Source of the DNA: an uncultured Solobacterium sp.
GTDB taxonomy: Bacteria > Bacillota_I > Bacilli_A > Erysipelotrichales > Erysipelotrichaceae
NCBI GenBank assembly: GCA_900546285.1
Contig: URCJ01000003.1
Span: forward strand, 1-64,000
Reading direction: 5' to 3'
Length of the DNA: 64,000 nt
Shown here: piece after piece, positions 53,201-60,983 of the stretch
Position numbering within the stretch: position 1 is the stretch's first letter
Layout of the letters: each line of letters starts with the position of its first letter
Notes under the pieces: generated by a model
Seen by the model: only the letters and a program-made list of their open reading frames with translations
What the model was told of the DNA's origin: nothing
Database searches by the model: none
Made by a program: the position numbers and the translations under genes

Positions 53201-55417
53201 AAGGGTACAAGCAACAGTGATTTAATTGACTTAAAATTTGAAGTTAAGGATACAGCTTATGCTGAGTTAGTAAAAATCGATGGTACAAATTATTTTACTA
53301 AAGATAGTGATGGAAATTACCGTATTAAGGTTAAAGCTTTAAAGACAGGTTCTACTGATATTGAAGCTAAATGGAAAGATGAAAACAATGTAGAATTTAC
53401 TACAGACTTTAACTTGGTTATAACGGCTGATTTAGATATAGAAGTAAGTCCTAATGTGATTTATATCAATAAAGGTAAGGCTGATGCTTATTTGCTTGGT
53501 TATGCTGCTGATAGAAATTATATAGATGTTAAATCAACTGTTAAAAAGGTTTCTTATTCTAAAAATGTTACTTGGAATTTTGTTTCTTCAAAAGTAGGTG
53601 CAGATGAAGAATATGATGCTTTAGATATTAACAAGATTGCTAATGAAATAACTATAAAATCTAATGGTTATAATGGTTATGTTGCAGTTACTGCTACATA
53701 TGATTATCATGGAAATGTTTATACTGTTAACACAAATATAAATGTATTAAATAGTTATACTATTGGTTTGCATGGAAATAATGAATATGAAGAAGTTTAT
53801 ATCAAAGATGATGGGTCTTATGAATTAAGTAACCCTAGTTATGGCGATACTACTGGACCAAAGAATCCTGATAGCAAGTATTTCATTTATGAAAGAAATG
53901 ATGAAAATGGTTTAAATAATTTAATACAAAATATTGATTTAAATAACATTACTTTATCACCATTAGAAGGTGCCAGTGATGAAATCAAAGACATAATTAA
54001 CAGTAATAAAGTTCAAATTGAATTATCTAATGATATTAATATAAACAGTATTACAAATAATGATTATAATTCACGTGCTATAACATTAACTTACAGAGGT
54101 GTTATTAGTCCTTTTGATTGCAATTTAACTTTAAATCTAAGTAATAACGGCAACGAATATTCATTAACTGTGCCAGTTACCGTAAATGTTATTCCTTATA
54201 CATTGACATTAGATGCTAATGGTGGCGATTTTGATGGAAAAGATCATATATCAATTAATTTAGCCGGTACTGATCCTATAGAGTTAAGTACTTATATTCC
54301 AACAAGAATTGGATATCATTTTGCTGGTTGGACTTTAAATGGTACTGACTATACTTCAAACACATATCCTGTTACAGGATCAAATGATGATGTAACATTA
54401 GTTGCTAAATGGGTTGCTAAACAAGGCTATATAAGATTTGATAATAATCTTTTAGATTCTTATAACAAAATAGAAGATGTTTTATGTACTTATAACGCCA
54501 ACAAGGTAAATATTCCTGAATTTACTTATGATTCGCAAATATTGAATGGTTTCATTGATAATAATGGTAATTTAATTATAGATTCAACAGGTAATGTACT
54601 TAAAAAAGATTTATTTAACCAATATCTATTAGAAAATACAATCGATAATTCTAAAAAGATAGTATTAAAAGCTAGTCTAACGGATGGTGTAAAATTAATT
54701 TTACAAGCAAAGGGAATCGATTCAAGAAGCATTTTATATGATAAAAACACCATGTTAAATGCTGGTGATTCAATTGATTTAAAATCAATATGGGAAACTG
54801 ATACTTATAGATTTGCTGGTTATATAGGTAGTACATCTAAAGATTTAATTATTGATTCAAAAGGTATATTTAAAAAAGATCTTCAATTAAATAATGATGT
54901 AGAGTTAACTGCTGTTTTCTATAAAACAGGTTTTAAGAAAGTTGAAAGTTTTACTAATAACAAAGAATATTTAATCGTTTCAAATGACAAGTCAATGTCT
55001 AATACAAACTTAAGTGGAGTTGATATTGATATTACAACAGCAAAAGATGTATATAATAAAACATTTATCTTAAACGATGATGCTTATTTAGTATGGAAGT
55101 ATGATAACGGTTCTTTAGTTTCAGGTACAAATTCTAGTAATTCTTTATACGCAAGCTATTGGTTATACTGGGGATCTTATTATTATGATTTAAATATTAA
55201 TAATAATAATAATCAATCATGGTCATATGAAAATGGTGGTTTGTATACTAATTACACATATGTATTGAGTAAAGACTTATATGTTTATTTAGATGTTGCT
55301 GACAATAAATTTAAATGTGATAACAATTCTAATAACAAAGGTATTGAAATATACGAAAAATCTGATGAAATAGTTGTAGATTATTATCAAACAACAACTT
55401 CGGAAGGAGGCAGTTAA
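47246..55417 (+). CDS. Giant pilin-anchored beta-helix adhesin (2723 residues)
   Basis: The protein begins as a prepilin: MNKKNKG, then FTLTETLLTITILVILFALA with Glu at +5. Instead of a small globular domain it carries about 2,680 extracellular residues. Three long blocks each open with a related segment (ISNGRHLRNL near 370, IRSPRHLNNL near 895, IRSAQQLQYL near 1430). Each continues with GLUG-like repeats (GGFVGLNNGNL, GGLVGFNVGAI) and closes with HYGDW (747), HYGEW (1245) or HYGSW (1946). Ig-like regions follow, then an InlB/Flg_new-type repeat (LDANGGDF, GYHFAGWTLNG near 2320), and a terminal aromatic and Asn-rich domain I cannot name. No LPxTG is present. It heads the minor-pilin operon; the tip adhesin role is inference. 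Confidence 0.88.
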   Translation: MNKKNKGFTLTETLLTITILVILFALAVPGIFSVKKNLRQMELDDKAEIIYTAVQNRLSELYTSGLSNYYDPFDNGSSIKHLGKTPGDYDASVSGDTMNDNSVYYFTSNDVASLNKLLGDNTIDPSLTGQFVVEYMPYAKYETGEIPQLTVPFVYAVYYTEAKDSSYENCANNYSSSGRYLNILRLKQNRLKDGARIGYYGGSTPGSGSITKISSINDVTIYSNEEINRAVVKGRIGIGVDETKSTFEFVFKDQHGHSSMYVYDVGIKKLYQVDSAGKKTLARTDVTNAVVIGSNYTFNFVLDDLSNDNTRFKNVFPELNPGDDITLTASIKSDEGTVINDTRSTIGNSIYAYVKPEDKNKYVGYEKNTAYISNGRHLRNLDSDSKVIDDYSKVLLLNDIDFSGNGDFYKKYIDSYIDGYIDVNVVAGSGSVYAKSVPLFKGILNDNLNTLDGNGFTIKELATRNALFSIVNKNLIISNLVLTGEKVYGNNFAGGLINTINNSSNVTIKNCKIYLVSGSDIPTSIDSNDYLEALRWIYAKTSGGFVGLNNGNLKLESSFVATNIGLSTSDATTGGLVGLNNGNLTIDKSYTDCYLYGNNVGGLIGNNEGIVDISNTYTAGFIGTDGNINAQLAGFVPSKVRNISNSYTVVFKGQLDSNRNINGFYGIDLNSSFSDLSKYYATVESYDNLSKVYYSKEGSTTEYTKGSPYNEKSSDLGDAFDSVGKSNPYKLMGISLTSYNNHKLKGMDHYGDWGATFARGSLVYYEQYNDGSYGFDGGNVDLSLTSNMEIIGDGYGVVFKKEDINAGGSFTVDGSVTSFSDTSKFEVIKNGIAYVIYPLNRDKINPDNAINGFYQKCEIVDEGGTEADKKTFYFNPHFARSVIDSENKPSLPSIVCIRSPRHLNNLSEFYSDYNLGDNVVYNQERKMDFASYNWSVYGKNGTSINVQKPIGENETNAFVGTYNGNSYEINNVNFHTIDGSYVGLFGYNKGKIKNVVVATQYKIGSTSYNVTRTEPVSANQTAYFGVLVGYNEKGGVIDNCATAGYYLSGKDGKIYGYRNSEVYVGGLVGFNVGAITNSAADLPRLSLVMNSATCYAGSFVGYNEGAIDNSYGISLIESNASDGDTKIAGFAGYNTSVINNSYCATTLISAGNGSKTYSFTPNEGGGSVKNSYYLNGGSYLYLDNLYSYDGNIAVSSGKNKIYKELVALKGNDYTISKYHDLTTGLDASETEYPYKAVVKNNEGELVHYGEWQVKPKLGVAGVFYWEKEVDGQNDGYKITYIGTAYDKLAYSSNLCVEHDDGGRISEYGYGYYYGADENVSNEKITFTNLATSGNTFNTDVKQELERQMPHIQFFPYTTRTDTGSDYIYLDDDSPNGNITLTLDNQTKSYSFDISPFFANAIYFDTELTTSETSAQKYLNSNLGKSDNAYEIRSAQQLQYLNWNYVGKNTNTYGTMDNRSQFTYLMYSKNQGINVQSADDSNNTSKYFAFVQSHDINAQKSGNFFPIAGQANSNKSYNSYEVDLANWFGGSYDGQSYKIQEIQIDSNCFTVGLFGVTCGAELKNIILYSSNGAIIQRKTTENDEAGAYALGGLAGVAYDYNNPKGYSISNCSIAGYTIADNSKNQQYVGEANVGGLVGISKIKIDSCSSVVDIQINCTHTKNGSFNKAEWDNYVRVGGISGAGLSDINNSKLGGIFNSYTGGTITVGEETLDESYYGGTKIPINSSSGTANKNDSTNIYLAGITGSGFCMNFSNITGVESIDPSDIEIENCYTYMTFPSMKGTIRSITMFGSIADRYGNSNEGKKAYIKNCYYLDRSADFDTSELPKFIVNDGGATTAVNKLMTPDLKESMLLGSTRWLYVMHKNNYNGDENISYNNTIFSKKYSDLSDANMSALLGNSFKPVTIKDDSGVSIDGKYSFSAGNSSLSGKNYPFPTVITQKDNDTTVNVHYGSWPLESAYFVNGNDTIDIFDDMDLDTYAYKEFVLMKGTSNSDLIDLKFEVKDTAYAELVKIDGTNYFTKDSDGNYRIKVKALKTGSTDIEAKWKDENNVEFTTDFNLVITADLDIEVSPNVIYINKGKADAYLLGYAADRNYIDVKSTVKKVSYSKNVTWNFVSSKVGADEEYDALDINKIANEITIKSNGYNGYVAVTATYDYHGNVYTVNTNINVLNSYTIGLHGNNEYEEVYIKDDGSYELSNPSYGDTTGPKNPDSKYFIYERNDENGLNNLIQNIDLNNITLSPLEGASDEIKDIINSNKVQIELSNDININSITNNDYNSRAITLTYRGVISPFDCNLTLNLSNNGNEYSLTVPVTVNVIPYTLTLDANGGDFDGKDHISINLAGTDPIELSTYIPTRIGYHFAGWTLNGTDYTSNTYPVTGSNDDVTLVAKWVAKQGYIRFDNNLLDSYNKIEDVLCTYNANKVNIPEFTYDSQILNGFIDNNGNLIIDSTGNVLKKDLFNQYLLENTIDNSKKIVLKASLTDGVKLILQAKGIDSRSILYDKNTMLNAGDSIDLKSIWETDTYRFAGYIGSTSKDLIIDSKGIFKKDLQLNNDVELTAVFYKTGFKKVESFTNNKEYLIVSNDKSMSNTNLSGVDIDITTAKDVYNKTFILNDDAYLVWKYDNGSLVSGTNSSNSLYASYWLYWGSYYYDLNINNNNNQSWSYENGGLYTNYTYVLSKDLYVYLDVADNKFKCDNNSNNKGIEIYEKSDEIVVDYYQTTTSEGGS

Positions 55418-55977
55418 TGAAAACTATTAATAAGAAATTAAATAGTCAATCAGGTGTTACCATTCTGTTTGCGATGTTGTTATTCTTAGTTGCTACTGTA
55501 GTTTCTTTAGTAATTATAGTAGCAGTTACATCGAGTGTTAATAGAGAGTCTTCTTTTAAAGAATCAGTTCAAAGAAATATAGAATTAGATTCTGCCGTTT
55601 TAATGATAAAAAATTTTACTGATAAAAAAAGTGAATATACTTTTGTTGGGGAGGAAGGCAACTATTATTATCAATTTACTGGAACAGAAAATGAGCTTGA
55701 AAAAGTTATCATAGAAATATCTAAACGTGTTATTAACAATACTCAAACGAATAACACTGGCAGTTTCTCCATTTCAGGTGATAATTTATCTAATATTGAT
55801 TGTGATTATAAAATAGATTTTAATAGTGGTTCATCTCCATTTGTGATTTTAACTTTTAGTATTAAAGACGGTGCTAATACTGTTATCTCTAAAATATATA
55901 GTAAATATACTTTTGTCCTAAATGGTAAGACAGTACATTGGAACTATGAAAGATCGACTGTTAGAGGAGCATACTAA
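55417..55977 (+). CDS. PilX-like minor pilin candidate
   Basis: The 186-residue protein has a short basic leader ending in SQSG, then VTILFAMLLFLVATVVSLVI, a single long membrane helix. This resembles PilX-type minor pilins, which lack the usual FTL start and Glu at +5. The rest (ESVQRNIELDSAVLMIKNF and later beta-rich sequence) is secreted in prediction. The start overlaps the stop of the giant gene (TAATG), so the two are coupled. Family membership is moderate confidence. Confidence 0.75.
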   Translation: MKTINKKLNSQSGVTILFAMLLFLVATVVSLVIIVAVTSSVNRESSFKESVQRNIELDSAVLMIKNFTDKKSEYTFVGEEGNYYYQFTGTENELEKVIIEISKRVINNTQTNNTGSFSISGDNLSNIDCDYKIDFNSGSSPFVILTFSIKDGANTVISKIYSKYTFVLNGKTVHWNYERSTVRGAY

Positions 55978-55978
55978 T

Positions 55979-56233
55979 ATGAAAAAGATATTTAATAATC
56001 GTGGTGAAACATTAATAGAAGTATTGGTTTCTTTATTGATAGTTGCTTTATGTATTCTTATGCTACAAGGCAGTATTGTTACTGCAGCTAAAATAAATAA
56101 AAAAAGTAATAAACATATTGAACCATTTCGTATTACGGAATCTGAAGATACAGGTAAGAACGTAATGATAAACGGCAATGATTCTGGTGTAAAAATATAT
56201 AATACAAAGGAAGGCTATTACTATTATGAATAA
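55979..56233 (+). CDS. PilV-like minor pilin
   Basis: I start at ATG 55979 after AGAGGAGC, giving 84 residues. The leader MKKIFNNRG is followed by ETLIEVLVSLLIVALCILML, matching the PilV/GspI type in which the conserved Glu is kept. The C-terminal part is short (about 50 residues) and ends KEGYYYYE. It overlaps the next pilin gene by eight bases. Confidence 0.85.
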   Translation: MKKIFNNRGETLIEVLVSLLIVALCILMLQGSIVTAAKINKKSNKHIEPFRITESEDTGKNVMINGNDSGVKIYNTKEGYYYYE

Positions 56234-56756
56234 AAGTAAAGGTTTTTCTTTAATTGAATTATTAGCTGCAATATTAATATTAAGTTTGGTTAGTGGTGGA
56301 TTAGTTACAGGAGTAATGCTTTCTAACAAACAATATAAGAGTTCTATTAGACAATCCGAAGCTAGTGAACTATATAACACCATTAGTTCTTTATTGAATT
56401 ATGAACTTAAATTAACTAACGAGGTCAAATTAGATGGCGATAAGTTAGTTGCGTTTAAAAGTATTTCGTATCAAATTGATGAGTCTAGCTTATGTAATAT
56501 CTATGTTTTATATGAAAGTGGTTATCCTGCAGGCGATAGTTATGGCAGAATAGCTTTTGGTAATAATGACAAAAAGAATTATCTTTTAGGCAATGCTGCT
56601 TATACAAACGGACTAGGTGCTAAGTTAAATATTACTTATAGTGAAACTAACAAAATGTTTATGGTTGATCTAGATATAGGCTATGATACTAAGTCGGTTA
56701 TCCATCAAACATTTAATGTTAGAGCTTTAAATAGGGTACATGTAAATGTTAAATAA
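56226..56756 (+). CDS. PilW-like minor pilin
   Basis: The 176-residue protein begins MNKSKG, then FSLIELLAAILILSLVSGGL with Glu at +5. The following QYKSSIRQSEASELYNTISSLL and beta-rich C-terminus are in line with PilW/GspJ-type minor pilins, which are longer than major pilins. It overlaps both neighbours, so translation is likely coupled along the operon. Confidence 0.86.
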   Translation: MNKSKGFSLIELLAAILILSLVSGGLVTGVMLSNKQYKSSIRQSEASELYNTISSLLNYELKLTNEVKLDGDKLVAFKSISYQIDESSLCNIYVLYESGYPAGDSYGRIAFGNNDKKNYLLGNAAYTNGLGAKLNITYSETNKMFMVDLDIGYDTKSVIHQTFNVRALNRVHVNVK

Positions 56757-57171
56757 AAAAGGAAGTATAAACGTATTAGAATTAGTTATCTTAATAGCAT
56801 TAGGAATAGAACTTATCCTAATTCTTTGTAATGGCTTTGGATGGCTAGGTAATAAGGTAAATAAGGGAAGTGATGCCTTTACCTTAAATACATGTGAAAG
56901 TGTTACAAAGGTAAATAGTTCTAATGGAGTTGATTGTCCTGTTAATGATTGTGCTAAGGGTGATTTATGTACTCATAAAGTTGGTGACTATTATATTGGC
57001 TATTATGATAATGTAAAGAATACTATAGTTGGATATAAAGTATCAGGATATAACTATGAAGACAATCCTGTAATTGATGACAGGGTATTTAATGGTAATG
57101 CGAATACTATGATAATAAAGGTTACTTGTGGTAATGGCAACATTACATATGAATGGGTGAAGGGTAAATGA
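56746..57171 (+). CDS. Cysteine-containing pilin-like protein
   Basis: The 141-residue protein starts MLNKKG, then SINVLELVILIALGIELILI, which resembles a prepilin helix, but the Glu is at +6 from the glycine and the first residue is Ser, so processing by the peptidase is uncertain. The exported part contains five cysteines (NTCESV, CPVNDC, DLCTH and VTCGNG), suggesting disulfides. I recognise no named family. It overlaps the prepilin peptidase gene by four bases. Confidence 0.7.
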   Translation: MLNKKGSINVLELVILIALGIELILILCNGFGWLGNKVNKGSDAFTLNTCESVTKVNSSNGVDCPVNDCAKGDLCTHKVGDYYIGYYDNVKNTIVGYKVSGYNYEDNPVIDDRVFNGNANTMIIKVTCGNGNITYEWVKGK

Positions 57172-57947
57172 TAAGTATATATGAGACAAAATTTATACTG
57201 ATATATTGTATTGTGGTTTGTTTTATTTTAGGTAGTGTCTTTGGATCGTTTCTAAATTGCGTAGCTGATAGAATATATCATAATATTCCTTGGTGGAAGG
57301 GAAGAAGTGTTTGTGATAATTGTGGACATAAATTAGAAATCCTTGATTTATTTCCAGTATTTTCATATTTAATACTTGGTGGCAAATGTCGTTATTGTGG
57401 TAAGAAAGTATCTAAGAAATACTTCTTTAGTGAGCTATTATTAGGGATTATCTTTGTAATATATTTGTTAATTCATGGTGTTATAGATTTATTACTACTT
57501 CGTGATTTAGGACTAATATGTATTCTATATGGACTATCATTATGTGACTTAAATAATTATGAAATACCTGATGGCTTTATTATTTTAGGGATTGTATGGT
57601 GGTTATTATTTTACTTAATTGGTTATGGTGATTTGATTAATAGTCTACTTGGTGGCTTTGTGATAGGTGGTATGTTGTTAGGATTAAGTTTAGTTATGGA
57701 CAAGATACTAAAGAAAGAGTCGTTGGGTGGCGGTGATATTAAATTATTCTTCATGGTTGGGTTATATTTTGGCCTAATTTTGAACTTTTTCAATTTAATT
57801 TTATCCTGCTTTATAGGTATAATATTTGTGATTGTAAGAAAAAGTTCAATGATTCCCTTTGGACCAAGTATTGCGATATCAACTTTCATTTGTTTATTAT
57901 ATGGGACAGAATTTGTGACATGGTATCTGTCTTTATTAGGATTATAG
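57168..57947 (+). CDS. pilD: Prepilin peptidase / N-methyltransferase PilD
   Basis: The 259-residue membrane enzyme removes prepilin leaders and methylates the new N-terminus. It has the N-terminal methyltransferase region GSVFGSFLNCVADR, two CxxC zinc pairs (CDNC and CRYC), and the catalytic aspartates D127 (CDLNNYEIPD) and D190 (GGGDIKLF). It is complete and should process every prepilin in this window. GGGTAA precedes the ATG inside the preceding gene. Confidence 0.96.
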   Translation: MISIYETKFILIYCIVVCFILGSVFGSFLNCVADRIYHNIPWWKGRSVCDNCGHKLEILDLFPVFSYLILGGKCRYCGKKVSKKYFFSELLLGIIFVIYLLIHGVIDLLLLRDLGLICILYGLSLCDLNNYEIPDGFIILGIVWWLLFYLIGYGDLINSLLGGFVIGGMLLGLSLVMDKILKKESLGGGDIKLFFMVGLYFGLILNFFNLILSCFIGIIFVIVRKSSMIPFGPSIAISTFICLLYGTEFVTWYLSLLGL

Positions 57948-57957
57948 GAGGTACTAT

Positions 57958-58911
57958 ATGAGAAAAGATCTACTAGGTGTAGATATCGGATCTAAAGAAA
58001 TAAAACTAGTTACAAAAGATAAATTCGTTATATCTCAAACACCTGATAATTGTGTTGAAGGTGATGAATTGATTGCCTTTGATGGTATGGCTGATTTATT
58101 AAAGAATTTAGTTAAAGAAAATGGAATTAAAACCAAAAATGCTTGTATCGTGCTTCCGGATTCTTTAGTATATATCGATAGAATAAAGATGCCTTATATG
58201 AATACTAAACAATTAGAAGTTAATTTACCTTATGAATTTAAGGATGTTGTTGGTAAAAATAAAGATGATTATATCTATGATTATGCTTATGTAAATACTA
58301 TCTATGATAGTGAAAATAAGCCTGTTGAATTAGAACTAGTAATTAGTTGTGTTAGAAAAGATATTATCGAAAAGTATACTGATATGTTTAAAAAAGCTGG
58401 CATGAGACTTGTTAAGGCTATGCCTCGTCAAGTAGCTATCTCAAATATGCTTATCAACAATAATATCTTAGATAATATCGCTCTTGTAGATATTGGCTAT
58501 AACTTTACAAGAATTGACTTCTTTAAAGATGGCTTATATGATGTTACTAGAATTCTTGAAAATGGTATTAAAGATATGAATAAGATGGCAAGTGATAAGT
58601 TCTATTGTGATAGTCATATTTCATTACGCTATTTAAAAGACAACAAAGACGATATTTTAAATAGCGAATTATTTAATAACTTTTATGAAGATTTAGTTTT
58701 AAAAATCAATCGAGCTATTAATTACTATAGTTATTCTAATCAATCTAATACTTTAAATAATTTATATCTATATGGTGGTGGTGTTCACTATGAACAATTA
58801 AATAATGTATTAAAGAAAGAATTAAATATTGCTTGTATGGACTTGAATGCTTTATTAGATGTAAATAATGATACTTTTACTTGTTTGGGGGTAATTGAAG
58901 ATGTCAAATAA
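57958..58911 (+). CDS. pilM: Type IV pilus assembly protein PilM
   Basis: The 317-residue, actin-like cytoplasmic protein forms the inner ring of the pilus machine and binds the N-terminus of PilN. The phosphate-1 loop DLLGVDIGSKEIKLV and the phosphate-2 region NIALVDIGYNFTRIDF are typical, and YLYGGGVHY marks the adenosine loop. AGGAGG precedes the ATG. pilN starts within its last codons. Confidence 0.93.
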   Translation: MRKDLLGVDIGSKEIKLVTKDKFVISQTPDNCVEGDELIAFDGMADLLKNLVKENGIKTKNACIVLPDSLVYIDRIKMPYMNTKQLEVNLPYEFKDVVGKNKDDYIYDYAYVNTIYDSENKPVELELVISCVRKDIIEKYTDMFKKAGMRLVKAMPRQVAISNMLINNNILDNIALVDIGYNFTRIDFFKDGLYDVTRILENGIKDMNKMASDKFYCDSHISLRYLKDNKDDILNSELFNNFYEDLVLKINRAINYYSYSNQSNTLNNLYLYGGGVHYEQLNNVLKKELNIACMDLNALLDVNNDTFTCLGVIEDVK

Positions 58912-59464
58912 ACTAAGTAATTATCCAAAAAAGAAAAATATTAACTTCGTAGTTGATAATACCGAAAAATACAACAAGATATCAATTCTTTGTTTTGTGG
59001 TCTTTATGATTTTTTTGGTATTTTTTACCAAGTTTGCGGTAATCGATACATTAAGCGCAGTCAACAAACTAGAAAGTAACTACAATTCGGTTTTAAGTCA
59101 AATCGAAGCTTATAATGCCAAGATGAGCGATTATGATGAAGTAGAAGCTAGATATAACGATTTAGTAGGTGATTTTTTAACACAAGATGAACAATTAAGT
59201 TCTTCAAGATCACAAATAATCGACATGATAAAAAAAGACATTGGCTTTGAACATGTAGAAAACTATACAATTGATGGTCAAACTATTATCGTTTATACAA
59301 CAGCTATGACTATTAAGGATGTAACAAATATATTAAATGTGCTTCAAGATGATCCAAATGTATCCTTCGCTACATGCAAGAGTACTATCTATGATAAGAA
59401 TGATGAATCATTGGTACATGGTGAATTTGAGATTATCTATAATACGATTGGAGGTAACAAGTAA
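58901..59464 (+). CDS. pilN: Type IV pilus assembly protein PilN
   Basis: I start at ATG 58901 (187 residues); the in-frame TTG at 58895 is less likely. A short cytoplasmic tail contains NYPKKKNINFVVD, comparable to the PilM-binding NLLP region of other PilN proteins. A membrane segment (about 29-50), a coiled coil and a ferredoxin-like domain follow. GGGGG lies a suitable distance upstream. PilN pairs with PilO. Confidence 0.85.
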   Translation: MSNKLSNYPKKKNINFVVDNTEKYNKISILCFVVFMIFLVFFTKFAVIDTLSAVNKLESNYNSVLSQIEAYNAKMSDYDEVEARYNDLVGDFLTQDEQLSSSRSQIIDMIKKDIGFEHVENYTIDGQTIIVYTTAMTIKDVTNILNVLQDDPNVSFATCKSTIYDKNDESLVHGEFEIIYNTIGGNK

Positions 59465-60048
59465 TGTTGAAGTATAAATTTTCTAATCGTGAAATTATCT
59501 TACTATTAATAGCTGTAATGTTAGGCTTGGGTTTAGTATATTATTCTGTTATCTTAAAATCATATAACGAGAATGTAGCTAAATACGATACAGCTAATCT
59601 AGAAACGGAATTAGCTATTAGTGATTCAAAACTTGCTAAATATCAAGACATGAAAAATTATATTGAACAATATGAAGATGTTTATGTAGGAAGCGTAGTA
59701 TCTTATGACAACATTGTTAATTTGTTTTATAACTTCTCAGATGTTTTAGATGGTAAGGTAAAAGGTATTAACATTACTGTTGGTGACCCAATTGAACTTG
59801 AGACTATCGTAAGAAGAGATGTTACTATTTCTTTTATTGCGAACAATTATGAAATTGTAAATAATATTCTTTCTAATTTTGAAGACTCAAAGTATCGTGT
59901 AATCATCAATAAAGTTCAAGTTAGTTCCAAGGAAGATGGATACAACTTAAATAATAGTGGCGAAGTAAACGCCTCTATTGTCTTGACTTTCTTTGAAACT
60001 ACTAAGGATGCTAAGTATAACTATGGCTTAGTAAGTCAGGGACAATAA
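59464..60048 (+). CDS. pilO: Type IV pilus assembly protein PilO
   Basis: The 194-residue protein has one N-terminal membrane segment (about residues 10-30), a coiled coil (YNENVAKYDTANLETELAIS) and a C-terminal ferredoxin-like domain, the PilO layout. It starts on the last base of the pilN stop codon. No PilP or PilQ follows, as expected in a cell without an outer membrane. Confidence 0.85.
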   Translation: MLKYKFSNREIILLLIAVMLGLGLVYYSVILKSYNENVAKYDTANLETELAISDSKLAKYQDMKNYIEQYEDVYVGSVVSYDNIVNLFYNFSDVLDGKVKGINITVGDPIELETIVRRDVTISFIANNYEIVNNILSNFEDSKYRVIINKVQVSSKEDGYNLNNSGEVNASIVLTFFETTKDAKYNYGLVSQGQ

Positions 60049-60983
60049 TGATTTATATTATTTATGGAAACGATTCTTATTTAATTGATTCTAAGATAAA
60101 GGAAATTATTAATCAAAATAAGGATGGCGATGTAATTAAAGTAGATGGAAGTTCCAAGACTTTCTCATATTATGATGTATTAGATTCTATAAACTCTGTA
60201 GGCTTGTTTTCTAACAAGTCTTTAGTGCTTTTTAAAGATCCACCTCTATTAAAGAAAAAAGTAGATGATAAGGGAGCTGAGGAATTACTTGCATATTGTA
60301 AGAAACCAATATATGAGAATACTTTAATCTTCTATACCTATGACAACGACTTTAAGAAAGTCTTAAAAGCTTTTAAAGATATTAGTTCCAATGCCGATGT
60401 CTATGACCTAAAAGTAGATCCTAAGAATTTCTACAATATGTGTATTGAAGTTGCTAAGAAGTATACGGTGAGACTTAATAGGTCGTGTTTTGATATTGTT
60501 TATAAGGCTTGTAATAATTCCTTATCTTTATTTAAACAAAACATGGATATCCTAGACCTGTATCCTGAAAAAATTGATGAAGATGTCGTTAATAACTTGT
60601 TAATATCAAGTAATGAAGAAAATGTCTTTAATTTAATTAATGCCTTAACTAATAAGAAAGTATCTGATTCTATCTATTATGCTAGAAGAATATTGGCCAA
60701 TGATTCTAATATCAATGGCTTGATTGCTTTGTTGGCAAATCAACTTAGATTTTTATATCAGGTATCTTATTATAGTGATGACCCTTATGGTGCTAGTGAT
60801 ATCTTAGGGTGTAAATCACCATATCGAATTACTAAGGCCTTAGAAACACTTAGGACCTTAAAGAGTAAAGATATTATGTCAATGTTAGATCGATTAGCTG
60901 TTTTGGATTTAAATAGTAAACAAAATAGTGATATTGACGATACTTTAAAGCTAGAACTATTTATAGTAGAATTATTGAAATGA
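60048..60983 (+). CDS. holA: DNA polymerase III subunit delta
   Basis: HolA is the clamp-loader subunit that opens the sliding clamp. The 311-residue protein begins MIYIIYGNDSYLIDSKIKEI and shows the usual three-domain arrangement, with LTNKKVSDSIYYARRIL and LIALLANQLRFLYQVS in the C-terminal half. In many Bacillota holA follows comEC; here it is joined to the end of the pil operon, with a one-base overlap. Confidence 0.92.
   Translation: MIYIIYGNDSYLIDSKIKEIINQNKDGDVIKVDGSSKTFSYYDVLDSINSVGLFSNKSLVLFKDPPLLKKKVDDKGAEELLAYCKKPIYENTLIFYTYDNDFKKVLKAFKDISSNADVYDLKVDPKNFYNMCIEVAKKYTVRLNRSCFDIVYKACNNSLSLFKQNMDILDLYPEKIDEDVVNNLLISSNEENVFNLINALTNKKVSDSIYYARRILANDSNINGLIALLANQLRFLYQVSYYSDDPYGASDILGCKSPYRITKALETLRTLKSKDIMSMLDRLAVLDLNSKQNSDIDDTLKLELFIVELLK

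Noticed and set aside
53450..54450. Searched the end of the giant protein for an LPxTG sorting signal or C-terminal membrane anchor.
   Set aside because: None present; the anchor is the N-terminal pilin helix.
47246..55417. Giant gene considered as two fused or misassembled genes.
   Set aside because: The frame is continuous over 8 kb and block motifs recur at regular places, so the gene looks real.
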